64,000 nucleotides of DNA from contig CM057062.1 in the NCBI GenBank assembly GCA_029945375.1, forward strand, positions 868,001 through 932,000. The letters run 5' to 3'. The DNA is from Agaricus subrufescens. Its lineage: Eukaryota; Basidiomycota; Agaricomycetes; Agaricales; Agaricaceae. The notes below the pieces were generated by a model. It saw only the letters and a list, made by a program, of their open reading frames with translations. It had not been told where the DNA came from and did no database searches. This document shows positions 9,757 through 21,131 of the stretch, one piece after another; position 1 is the first letter of the stretch; each line of letters opens with the position of its first letter. Made by a program: the position numbers and the translations under genes.

Positions 9757-12652
9757 TCACACAATGCTCCCATACTTTTGACGGACTTCCAACGGGACTG
9801 TGCACCAAAACCAATAAGTCCATTCCGACACCCCATCCTCCAGATCAACAAATTGAACCTCTACACAACACTCCCTAGTCGACGTAAACAAGATAAAGCT
9901 AGTATGACCAAGAGAACGAGCTTTCAAACTTTTAAATTGGCGTCGGAGTTGTGCAGAGCATGGAGCACAATCTTCTCCATGAAACCAGGTTATCCAGTCT
10001 TGATCTGCTCCTTCTTCCCGCTCCTTCCCGTTCATGCTGTACAACTAAATTTCAATCAGCGGCTTTGAAGTGTGAGTATAGTACTTACTTGGCAAGTTGA
10101 AATCCACGGATCGGGTGAGTGTGCCTCTGCCACGGCAGGACGACGGAAATGCAACTTGACATCTGTAAAGGAACGTGGGTTATTCATGACCCCAAGAGAT
10201 GTTTGTCTGAGTATTCCCCGGTTTAAGAATTCAGGGCGGCGAGAGGCATCCTGGGTGGGATGAACGTGGAAGAACAGATTCCGGAAGACTCACAAACACT
10301 AAATCGCAGTACTCATAATGAGGAAAAGCAGACCAATATTGCTCAAACCGGGCTTTCAAAAGGCGAATGCAAAATTCGCTTTGGAAGGTCGGATCTTCAC
10401 GTTCAACCCCGTCTACAAACACTCCAATTGCTAACTGGTAGATCATCAACCTCGTACGGTGGTCATTCCAGCCAGCTGCTTCCTCAATCCGCCAAGTCAG
10501 CGAAATCTTGTCTCCAGTACCGGGGCCGCGCAACAAGACGCCATGCAGAAAAATATAATCCACGCCACCGAAATTGATTCCATCAGGAGCCTCATTCAAA
10601 ATTCTGAATGCACATTCCGTTGCGAGTTGCCGAGCTTCATCTTGCATATCGGAGAAAAAATTGGATCGGGTAGAGTCAGATATAAAGTCGATGAATGATT
10701 TATTTCAGGGCTCGAGCGCTTCATTGTAAGCTTGGTCGCGCCGAGGGATATCGAACACAGAATGAAGATGATTGAGAGCGGCGTAAGCTTCATCAGGTGT
10801 TATACCTAACCAGTTGTATAAGTCAACAAAGCTTGGACTAATGACATACATCAGAGCCCGATCCCAACGCGACGCCAATGCCAACAGAAGTTATCGTGTA
10901 ATGACCATGATTTTTGGAGAAACTTTCGAGAGAATTCGTGCATACAAGGCATCAAGTAGAGCCATCGGATGCTCCTCCGGTGAGAGGTGGCTCATGGGAT
11001 GCTCGTCAATAACATGCAGAACATCAGAGAGCTGCGAGACCGGGCTTCCGACCGTCGAGTCACCAATATATCTGACGACAGTCTGTGCATATGCACATAG
11101 CCCGCCGGCTGCTTTCGCGATACTCCAAATGTGTCGTTCCTCAGGCCAGAGCGGATCGAGTGACCCTGACGCGTCTTTAATCTCCATCAATTGGTCACGA
11201 AGGAACCGTTCAACGTCGGCACGAGCTTCGTCAGAATTTACAGGAATCTCCTCCTTCTCATACACGGGGATGACGTTGCGTTTAGAGAAGAAGGAAGTGA
11301 TGTGTGATTCGGGGCGGCTGGCAATGAGCCAGACTAAGGGTGAGGAAGGATGCTTGATGCAGAGATCGGATATGAGATGCAGGAGGTCCTGTTGCGTGCG
11401 TGGATTGGCGCATTCATCAAGGCCATCAATGACGACCAGGACACGACCGGCAGAGTTCAATTGTGGGTAGCATATAAAGGGTTCGACAATTAACTTGTTG
11501 AACTGCTTTGTCATGGGTGATTGAAGAAGTGACGGATCACGAACGATCTCCGGCTCAATGATTTGACGATAGGTGTTAGATTTGGCCGCAAACTGATAGG
11601 AAAGTGTAGTCACAGCTTTTGTTCCATCATGACGCCCATTGATAGAAAAGAAAACCGATGCATGGTAGTTCACCGCCAGTTTGGAAGACTCTGTAACATT
11701 TTGCATGACAGCTGACTTTCCCACTCCAGCTGCACCGACCACTCAACGTATCTTTTTCACGCCATGACAGTTGTGAATGAAGGCTATGCATCGTCCAAGA
11801 ACAGCCAAGCGGGTCCCAGGATGGCATCGCGGAGGGGGGTCACGAGCAGAAGAATCGGATGCTGCGCCAGGAATAGTCTCCTTGAGAAGCTTCTCCATAA
11901 CTGCCAGGAATGAGGATCAGTCGAGGCGATGAAAGAATGATTTTGATTGCTTACATTGACTTGAGGTCGTGCTTAGGTTGGTGTTCGTAATAGCGACTAG
12001 CAGTAATGCTGTCAGTAGTGGCAAACAAATAATGCAGTGGTATATCCCTTACTGTTGCCCTGGTTGCCATAGACAAAGTTTCCCATGGCAGAAACATTAT
12101 GGGCTTGATTAAACATTCCTTGGTTCTGAACCTGCCGCTGTGAAAGATTGGACCTAGAGTTTCTGCTTTTTCAATTGCGATTGAGATACACAAGGAAGCT
12201 CACGTTTACAGGTTCAGGATTCAACGGCTGTCGGGGCATTGTAAGTTTACATGTTGCACGCCGCGGTTCGATATTATTTTGGGCTTGAATAATGGTAGCA
12301 GAGCTGGAAGAAGACGAAAAGTGTGTAGGCTGATCGACATCAGGAGTTACTGATGTGGTGTCTGTGAAGGTTGGCTACTAGAGGGGTTTGCAACCTTATC
12401 CATAGACAGGCAGCCCGCAGGATTCTCAGGTACAACTGGATGCTCGGAATCTGATTGAAAAGGAGTGGCAGTGGCCGCATACACCGCCTGCTCTAACAAT
12501 GAGCATGGGTGCAGTGCAGGAGAAGTGGTAGTGCCGGGTGAGCGGAGAACGACTGCATCATTTGGAGAGCGTGATAAAGATGGCTGGGGTGAACATGAGC
12601 GCGATCGGCGAAAACGCAAGAGTTGAGAAAGTCGGAGCGAAAATCCTGGCAT
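9757..12652 (-). pseudogene. NACHT-family pseudogene N3 with three nonsense codons
   Basis: The full family plan is present on the minus strand. The start at 12652 gives MPGFSLRLSQLLR, followed by a Ser/Pro-rich exon 1. The exon near 12140-12040 reads GMFNQAHNVSAMGNF. The large exon runs from about 11899 to 10255, with tail exons down to 9757. Three in-frame stops break the large exon: TGA at 11743-11745, replacing the Trp of RWVVGAAGVGK; TAA at 10891-10893, replacing the Lys of ARKLLLA; and a TGA at about 10707, replacing the Phe of PFHKSF. Walker A GAAGVGKS and Walker B VIDGLDEC are otherwise preserved, and the tail signature VEVQFVDLEDGVSEWTYWFW is intact. The damage is point-like, which fits recent loss of function. 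Confidence 0.85.
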
Positions 12653-12689
12653 TGGATGGGTGAGGGTGGAAGGCAGACCCACCCAGCAT

Positions 12690-13559
12690 GTTAGCTATAA
12701 TTGACACAGTAGACGCTCAGACGAAGGCACCGTTACTCGCTCTTTTGAGAATAGCCGGTCATGATGTGAGGAGCAAATACAAGGGAGGTACTTGCTTGTC
12801 ATTGGCCATTATGTCACCCATCATCGTGTGACCTCCCCTCTGACTCTCCTCCTCCTGGGGCCTAGACTGAGCCCTTTTTTTTTTGCACCAAAGGGCAGAC
12901 ACATAACTGGTTTTGTCTCTCCCTTATCTCTCTGCTATATCAGAGAAGCCCCCACCTTAAAAACTGGTAGGGCTACAGCAAATACGAGGGGCCCGCGCGC
13001 GGACTAGTCTTGCACGCGGGCTGCACGCGGGCTGCACGCGGACGGACGCGGGCAGGACGCGGGCTCACTGATGTGACCTGTTACAGGACCATGAGAAAAC
13101 ATCAATGTAGCGGTACCGAGACGCTACGTACACATCATAGGTATGCATGCTAAGTCAAGTCCAAGTGCTCGAGGTCTCTTCCCAGTCATTGTAGAGGGTC
13201 GAGAATAGTCTGAAATTACGACGCGGACAAGCGAGGATAGCCCGCGGATACACGCGGGATGGGCGCGGACTGCCGAGGGCTTTTCCATTTAGATGCGGAC
13301 ACTCGAGGAACAGACGCGGACATGCTAGACATTCGCGCGGGGCAGCCGCGGGCGTGCGAGGGGACCCACTCAAATACCACTGTAACGGCGACGCGGGGCA
13401 GGTTCAGAGACAAGACTGTATACAAGCATCACTTGCAATCAAATATGGGTGGCTAAGGTGGCGCAATGTATGATACTGAGTTAACTGTATAGTGCTGTAT
13501 AGTTGTATACTACTGTATACTATACCCTCAAATGACTATTGCTGCGTCCTTGTCCGATA
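12690..13559. other. Intergenic stretch with GC-rich repeats; possible transposon end
   Basis: No gene is seen. A near-palindrome GTAGCG...CGCTAC lies at about 13110-13130. GC-rich CGCGGGC/CGCGGAC repeats occupy two blocks, annotated separately. Short frames across the repeats are composition artefacts. Confidence 0.5.
12985..13400. repeat. Dispersed CGCGGGC / CGCGGAC motif clusters
   Basis: The first cluster (12985-13072) opens with GGGGCCCGCGCGCGGAC and repeats GCACGCGGGCT and GACGCGGGC. The second (13210-13400) has further, more degenerate copies such as GACGCGGAC, ACACGCGGGAT and CAGCCGCGGGCG, often followed by CGAGG. The GC content is far above the surroundings. Such clusters can be transposase-binding subterminal repeats, but I find no matching terminus near 17200-17315. 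Confidence 0.6.
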
Positions 13560-16500
13560 CTACGAAGCCAGCGACCTCTTGCGTTTACGACTCCCCTTAA
13601 TCACAACTAACCCATCCTCGGTAGAGCTCACATGTTTATCCTCATTAAAGTCGACTTGTGGCACCGTGATCTCGTCCTTAACTTTGACTGGTTGAGCTTT
13701 GACGCCTTCCTGTGTTGTCTCCTCCTTCACAGTCACCGCTTGGTCAGCTATCTCGTCCTTAACTTTGACTGGATGTGCAGTGAGCTCTGTGTTTTCCGGT
13801 GTAATCATCGCCTTGACTTTGACGCCTTCCTGTATTATCTCCTCCTTCACAGTCACCGCTTGGTCAGCTTCATTATCACGAATATAGTCCCAACCTATCT
13901 ACAGGTTAAGGGGTCATGTCAGTTACCGGCTAACAGTAACTGCAAGTTCACCTACCAGGTCCATGAGCGTATCTGGTTTATGGTCTCTGACAATCCAACT
14001 AGAAGGTACCAAAGGGTATGGATTCCACCCGCCTTGGTGATCACCGACATTCAAACCCCACATCCCATCGCCTGCCATCCCAGCATTGTTCGAGTATTCA
14101 AACATTAATCGCTCCAATGTCCGGATACAATTCCGGTTGATATCTTCTCGGTTGACACGGCCGGAGCTTGTTTGAATCCGCCATGCCTCATCTATCCAGC
14201 TAACACCATCACTCCTCGCCCAACATCCTCTCTCCAGCTTATAAGCTATCCAGAGCGTGCAAGCGTGGCACATGGCGGGGCCTGTCTGCCACTGGTTACG
14301 CTGCGCATTCACTAAATGCAGGTGTAACCAATTAGTTATGCCAGCTTGTTCTCGCAGCGGGATGGCACCCCGAGCCGCATCCTTTACTATGTGGTGGAAA
14401 CTATTCACTCGAATGCCCCGCGTCCTGGTTAATACCGGGATATCTGTACCATCCATCACGTCCGGCGGATCCACCAGAAGTTGTAGTGTTGTTATATGTG
14501 GATGTAAGGCTTCATCTATAGCTGCTGTGTAATCCATGTAGTCGACTTCAGTTAGATAATCAAGTGTGTCCTCTTCTAGTTGCGAGGCGAGTACCCAACG
14601 TCCTAGCTACTAGAGATGAATGACGAAGCATGTATAGCCAGGAAACACTCACCCGAATATTACGACGCGACATAGTCTGGCCCCAAAGGGCATCACAAAT
14701 ATGTGATTCGGGCTCTGAAGTGATATCATCACGATACCGTAAAGGACCTCCAGTAAAGAAATCGCAACCACGCCACCACTGCACGTTCCAGCAGCGGCTA
14801 TTGACGTCATATCCTAGCAACCGCACAGGGTAATGGTAATCACCTAAGCGGCAAAGAGCCCCCACCCCCGGACGCAAACGCTCATGTAGAGGGCGTGACA
14901 CAAGCCACACATTACTTAACATCCTGGTGAAATTGTGAGCGTGGCCTATACAGATTGGTGTGGACTATCAGGATACCTACCGACGGTGAGTCACCTCCAT
15001 CATTGGTGCCGGGAGTTCAGGACCAAAGCACCTGTAACATCTCCAGTTGCGGGAAGTCGGGTGTCCATTCGGTTGACAAGCACGATGGCTCAACTGTTTA
15101 CAACCAGAGCACTGTAGTAAGTCACCTTCCGGAGGGGCTATTGCCAAAATCTCCTGAGGGTCACCAGCCACGCCGCAACGACATCGCAACCGAGGCTCGC
15201 CCGTAGTTCCGGAATCTACAAGCTCTGCGTCCTCCATTGACTCCGTCTCTGCCATAGCGTCCACATTGCGTATGAGTTGAAGTATTTCAGCGCGTTTGAG
15301 GTCCTTCTCGCTGGGCTCTGGCTCTGGCTCTTGGGGTAAAGGGCTCGGGAAAGGCGGCGGGCGAGGTTTGCGAGGTTTGCGTGGTTTGCGGAGTTTTTTA
15401 GGAAGAGAAGTAGAGCCACTCTTGGATTTTTTCGGGCCACGCTGAGCTTTTCCCTTTCGTTTTTTCGAACGCACTTTCGGTTGATTGCGAGACTTTTCAG
15501 GAGGAGTCCAATCACCTGGGTTTGAAGGAAGGTCATCTTCGTCATTGGGGGTCTCAACACGAGCATATAGTTCTTCCATTGAGGGCGCTTTAGAGGGTTT
15601 AGTTGCTGTATTGTCCGGAGAGAAGGTGCCCATCTTCGCCGATGTTGGATCAAGGGTCACAGTTGTTACTTTTGACTCCGCATCAGCAACTGGGGTCATA
15701 TCTCGCTCTGCATTGGGATAAGTCATCTCCTCTGATTCTGGGGTGGGGGCTGGTGCATGTGCGTCGGCAATTAACTTGACTTCTTGACCGAGCAAAGCAT
15801 ATTCGTTGAAGAGCGTGCGATTTTTTGGGACTTGGATCCAATACCGACATTTGGATGGGAGTAGAATCAACTTGCCACCATAGGACAATGGTGAATGATT
15901 GGACGGGCTCTGCTGTTGAACTGAAACATTGAAGTGCTTCAAAAGACTGGCCAATCGGGTATTGTAGAATGCTTGTTGTGCGGATCTTCCACCTCTCAGG
16001 TAATAAACAGCATGGTGAACACCCTGCTGCGCGGGAAGTTGTAAAGGATAACCGGCGACATCTTTACTGAACTTGCCATCAGGCATCCGCTGCGCGCGTC
16101 CACCGGGCTTCATGTCGTCATACTCGTAGACTGATTTTTCGTCGCTGTTGTAGAAGCGTGCTGTAAAATGATTGCCCGTATTGTTTCCAGTGACCAGGCT
16201 CACACCGACAAGATCATACACCACATCTTGAGCTTTATTGAGCGCGGCTGGAGGTGGGTTCAGCTTCGCAGGGATATACCACTCGCAGGGATCGGTAAGA
16301 TTGTCTTGAACAAATTCCACCACAAAAATGACGGGGAGAGAAACAATATAGCGTCGGTAATCTGTGCGTCTGCCAACGCATAATAACCCTGCACTCTCGG
16401 TCTTTCTCCAACAGTCAAGTCCATCTGTTGCTCGAAGGTTAACGAATTCTTTAAACCATTTGCCTAAGCGTCCTTCGCATTCCTTGTGGTCATCCTCTGT

Positions 16501-17200
16501 GAGCTGTATTGTGAATAAAGGGTGAAGAGAAGGCGAGAGTTCTATATGTGGCCCATCGGTACTCTTCCCTCCGCTGCACTTATGGATGTCGCAATATAGT
16601 GGCAGGAAATATGGAACAATAGCCCCATCGTCACCCAAAGTCTTTGCTGCGCGCATTCGACGAAATAGTGAGGACAACCAAGCCTGGTAATTGTGTCAAC
16701 GCTTATTCCAAGACACCAGATAAATTCAAACTCACAAATACCATGTCTGGTGAGACGAGGTCTTGAATGATTTTCTCCCGCAACAGAGTTTTCCGAACAA
16801 GATCCCGCTGAGCAGTCAGAGGCGTGCTCAACGTAGACTCTTGTTTAGTGCTCTTTTTTAGACTGTGAATCTGTTGTATAGCATCGAATATGGGGCCCAT
16901 CTGCTCATCATGTATCACACTGGTTGCAACGTCTTCGAAGTCTTCCCAACCCCGATCGAGAGCTTGATTTAGTAGGGTCAAGCTGACATCAAGCCAGCAA
17001 GAATTCTTTTGCCATGGGAAGTAGATAGAACCAAAAGTTTCATTGAGGGTAACCCTCGCTTCTTTGGCCTGTTTTGTGATAGGCTTCTTTCCCACCAACT
17101 TGGCCATTGTGTCCGGAGCACGGCCATCATTGACATAGGGCTTGCCACGATTAGCTAATGGATCGCGATGTGGATGAGTACGTCCATGTTCAAGGGCCAT
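13560..17200 (-). CDS. USP-like cysteine peptidase domain plus PHD finger protein
   Basis: Joining exons at clear GT-AG sites gives one open frame of roughly 1100 codons. Exon 1 (17200 to about 16735) has KNSCWLDVSLTLL, matching the Cys box of ubiquitin-specific proteases (family C19). Exon 2 (about 16683-14985) has YDLVGVSLVTGNNTGNHFTARF then VYEYDD, matching the His box. It continues with Pro/Lys-rich linkers (KKRKGKAQRG) and a C4HC3 PHD finger (about 15190-15010; CRCG...CSGC...H..C...CYRC). Exon 3 (about 14922-14652) contains YPVRLLGYD...WNVQWWRG, perhaps a chromatin-reader fold. Exon 4 (14590-13955) is unrecognised. The last exon repeats VKVKDE/VKEE and ends in SRKRKRS, a likely nuclear signal. 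I infer a nuclear deubiquitinase-like, chromatin-binding protein. Its upstream region is only about 113 bases before truncated N4. Transposon cargo origin is possible. Confidence 0.75.
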
Positions 17201-17315
17201 TCGCCTTCCACGTGATTCCGATCCATAATGACTTTTCTGGCCCTCTACGAAACGTGGTCAGTGGTCAGCTCCATGTTCCCAGCTCCTGATTTAGCACGTA
17301 CTTCGAGCAGCCACG

Positions 17316-19214
17316 GTCTTCCTTTCTATCAATGGGCGCGACGAGGGAACAAAGACCATCATTACACTTTCTTATCAGTTTGCCGCCAAATCACAGTCAT
17401 ATCGTTGGGTTATTGAGGATGAGATCAATCGTGACCCATCCCTCCTTCAGTCATCGATGGCTGTCCAATTTGAAAGGTTCATTGTACAACCATTCATTTA
17501 CAACTCGGATACAAGCTCTACTGGTCGTGTGCTGATCATTGTTGACGGCCTTGACGAGTGCAAGGACATACGTACCCAGGTCGAGCTCCTCCGTCTTATC
17601 TCTGGTTTCTGCACATCTTATCCATCGTCACCCATCGCATGGCTCATTGCCAGCCGTCCTGAACCACATATCATCTCTTTCTTTGCTAGACCCGAAGTTT
17701 CACCAACTTACGAGAAGGAGGAAATTGCTGTTGACTCTAACGAAGCACGTGCAGATGTGGAACGATTCCTTCGCTATGAGTTGGCTGAGATTGGGAGAGC
17801 ATCAAATTCACTCGATCCGTGTTGGCCCGATGAACAGCAGTTGTGGAAGCTAGCGAACGCTGCCGGCGGGCTATTCGCTTATGCGCAGACTGTTGTCAGA
17901 TACATTAGTGACTCAAATGTTTGCGACCCAGCCTCACAGCTCGTCGACGTCTTGAATGTCATTGATGAACTTCCATTGTCCCACCTGTCCCCAGAAGATC
18001 ATCCGATGGCTTTACTCGATGCACTATATACCCGAGTCTTATCAAACGTTCCACCGAGGATCATGTTCAATGCTCGAAAACTCTTATTAGCGGTATCATC
18101 AGGTTGGGATCCGACCACGGGGGGGTGGTACAATCTCATTGTTCTATGCAACTGGTTAGGAATGACTGCGAATGAAGCTTATACTGCTCTCAATCGCCTC
18201 CGTGCGGTTTTGGATTTTCCCGAACGTCATGAAGCACATCAGCGAGCACCCGAACCTTTCCACAAATCTTTCATCGACTATCTACACAGGTCCGAATTTT
18301 CCAGTGATATCACGCTCGAAGCTCAACAAATCATGGTTGACTGTGCATTGAGAGTATTGAAGGAGGCCCCCAATGGCTATGACTTTGACACGCCCGATGA
18401 CTCTTTTTATTACGGTGTACTGGCTCCCTGTAGTGGCGCTGGAGATCAGCTTTCGTTTTCGTGGCCGGCTCAGGACGGGATTGACTGGGATGATGCACAA
18501 ACACGACAGATCATGTATCACCTAGCAATTGGACAAGTCGTGCAAGGCATAGAACGCGCGGATCCAGTGTTCCAGACTAAACCCTACATCGAGCTCTTGA
18601 CTACTCGGTTTAACTTTCACAATCCACGCTTTCCCTTCAATAAATTGTGCGATGTGATGTTTGTGAGTGTCGCATGATATTTTCACTCCATATTTGTCAC
18701 TGAAATGATACATCAGGATACATCTCGACGCGATGAATTCTTACAGCACGGCATACTGAAGCAAATACCCGCCAACAAAATCCCCATTTCCAATCATTAT
18801 AGCTTATTTACTAGTAAGATACGCTTCCACCGTCCCGTTACAGCAACGGTTCTACCTGATGTATGGGAATCATCTTGTAAGGTGAGTGAAACGTTAGCAT
18901 TTCCAAACACCCATTGATTTTGTACTCTACAGCACAAACGGGACAGCCAGTGCAAACAAGAAGAGGAGCGGAATTGGACAACTACCTTTCAAAGGGCGAA
19001 GTGTACTTTCTGCTCTGATAGGCTTAGACACCAACTGAAAAGTTTCGTTGCCCATTCTCCGGATTACGCTGTTCCGATTATGTTCACATCGTCAGATATC
19101 TGTTGGATCGAAGTTGGATTCGTCGATCCGGAGGACGGTGTGTCAGAGTGGACATATTGGTTGCCACTTCGCCTGTATTGGTCGGAACGTAAGAAGCTTG
19201 GCAGTACAATATAA
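17316..19214 (+). pseudogene. 5'-truncated NACHT-family copy N4
   Basis: The family frame opens abruptly at 17316 with VFLSINGRDEG. The first exons, the promoter and Walker A are missing. From there the frame is open through Walker B IIVDGLDEC, LVLLCNW-type helical region, PFHKSFIDY and the exon end near 18677. Tail exons lie at about 18716-18880 and 18934-19214 (CTFCSDRL, VEVxFVDPEDGVSEWTYW-like, GSTI). The copy is collinear with N2 (6901 matches 17316). Its 5' part differs noticeably, while 18131 to about 19150 is nearly identical to N2. Without a P-loop it cannot make a working NACHT switch. The truncation point adjoins the 5' side of the USP-PHD gene, so that insertion or a linked rearrangement probably removed the start. 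Confidence 0.85.
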
Positions 19215-19803
19215 TGTATTATGCACTGCTGAATTGATTCCATTGAGAATGATAAGGTCGATGTTGTCTGGTCGTTTAGAGGACTTCTGACGCAATCCAA
19301 TCAAGTTATGTCTGATAATGCTGATTTTATATCTCTCTTCCGAGTCATCCACCTTTATCTAATAAGTCACTTGAAGTATGTTATGAAACTTGCCTCTGAC
19401 CATGCATGTTGAAGCCCACTTCAGGATCTGAAAAGCGGCAAGATGTGTGATAGATTCCGTTATATCAACTCACCCAAGATTCGGTTCACAACGACTCTTC
19501 CGCTTTCCGGCACCAAAGCGGGGGCATGTTACTTCAAACTGACAAGCGCTCTGATGGGGAACTTGATTGTCTGTGGGCTCAGAGCTGTTGGCTGTAGTTC
19601 CAGTGAGAAGTATTCCGTTCCTGACTGCAAGTTGACTTTATGACGTTCATGACAAGTTACACTTGAAGCCAACACTGTAGACCTATTCCCTACCCCTTTC
19701 TGTGCTTAGCTATTGCGCTCTCACCATATTCATTCTCGACAACTTCACAACACGCATCAGACTACCTATTCCTAACAGTCAGTCCTTTTAATAGATCTCT
19801 CTG
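19215..19803. other. 3' flank of N4, duplicate of the N2 flank
   Basis: The stretch aligns with 8811-9383 downstream of N2, with scattered substitutions. It ends with CTCTG (19799-19803), the left target-site duplication of the solo LTR. Confidence 0.7.
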
Positions 19804-20035
19804 TGTAAGCTCGTGGCTTCACTCACGATGCAAACGGGCGATACGTAGGCACGACGTATATTCACGAAAGGATAAGGTTTAAGAGTACTCGTACACAGAT
19901 GCAATAGAGAGAGAGAGTATGGAAAAGGTATATGGTAAAAAGGTAACCCGTAATCGCTGTAAGAGACGTTTTATATATGGCGGGGGATTAGTGATCGGTG
20001 ACGTCAGTACTGTCAGTGGTAAGTCCTTGCTTACA
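19804..20035. mobile_element. Solo LTR (232 bases)
   Basis: The element begins TGTAAGC and ends GCTTACA (perfect 7-base inverted ends of TG...CA type). CTCTG flanks it at 19799-19803 and 20036-20040. The duplicated flank of N2 keeps the uninterrupted site (CTCTA, about 9380-9384, followed by TCGCAG), so both borders are confirmed by an empty site. No internal retroelement sequence is present. This fits LTR-LTR recombination of a retrotransposon unrelated in sequence to the Copia element at 28194-33461. Confidence 0.8.
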
Positions 20036-20040
20036 CTCTG

Positions 20041-21131
20041 TCGCAGGCGGCTCGAAGATAGACATACAGGAGTCTAATATGCAAGGTCTTAGGTCTGACA
20101 AGGATGTCGTGATCGTCAAATGCCGGAATAACATGTGACGCTCGAATGGTCTTTCATCAACTTGACCTATGCCTAAATTCCTTTTACGCCTTCTTAAGGG
20201 TCTGAAAAACCTCACCATTCATGACGGTCTGAATCCCCAAAGCCACCCCAAGCAGACATCCAAGATGTTGCGGTCGCCTCTCCCTTTTCCGGGCCATATT
20301 TTGGCAAGCTAGAGCAGGACCTGCTCGCTGCAACAAGCACTGTGCATCCTCTATCTCTGATATGAATAAAAATGTCCACTGGGATGCTTCACGACAACAG
20401 AGTGTTGAATAATTTAAGCCAACTCCCGCAAGCTTCTTACTCAGCCAGAGAGCGATGAACGTTCTCGAAGCCAACATTCCGCTGCTGCGGAACACTGAGA
20501 ATTCTATTCCCTATAGCCAGTCGACTTCCCATGCATTTCTGTTCATGAAAACTCTATTCAATCGCAGCAGTCCCCACCATCGCAAAATCGGTCACCACGT
20601 CTCCTCATAGTTTTACACCATCCGTTAGATCCTCGACCTCCGGGGAAATGAAGAAGCTGAAAAACACAAAGCGACCCCTCCCCCAACGAATACTCACTAC
20701 AAGCGAAATATTATGGCTCAGGCACGCTCAAACATGCTCAGAACTTTGCCGCAGGGGGGAACTTTATTGATATTCTGGTGCCAGTGATGTAGGAAATGGT
20801 GAGTAGTATTTCTAGGTGATCGGCATATATTGAATATATCTAGTCACTTTAACGACTCGGAGTACTGTGAATACTTTGAGGACATGTAATAAACACTGCT
20901 TTTTCACTACCACTATTGATCACCATATTCTGCAGTCGTGGAGAAACTTATCTCAGGGAGTCAGTTCAATGTAGATGATCCGAATGCAAGGCACGATAGT
21001 AGTATTATCAGCTGTATAGTGAATCAGTTTCACTGGCAGCCCTCCACAATCATGCAACATAAGCGGTTTCGAGATTGTGAGACGTGATTATCATCATTTT
21101 TGACGAAAACAACTTGCTAGTACATGAGATA
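20041..21131. other. Intergenic; first 100 bases duplicated from the N2 flank
   Basis: 20041-20140 continues the alignment with 9389-9470. Beyond it I see no supported gene: a 103-codon minus-strand frame at 20184-20495 has no recognisable motif or context. Bases 21040-21100 resemble the 3' flanks of N6 and N8. Confidence 0.5.

Noticed and set aside
10814..11470. A 218-codon plus-strand frame
   Set aside because: It is the complementary-strand shadow of the N3 NACHT exon. The same shadow appears opposite every other family member.
13155..13425. Minus-strand frames with repeated PRVSA-like peptides
   Set aside because: They span the CGCGGAC repeat block in two frames at once, which is a product of the repeat composition. 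No start context or splice signals are seen.
20184..20495. A 103-codon minus-strand frame
   Set aside because: It has no recognisable domain, no paralog in the window and no promoter. It is probably chance.
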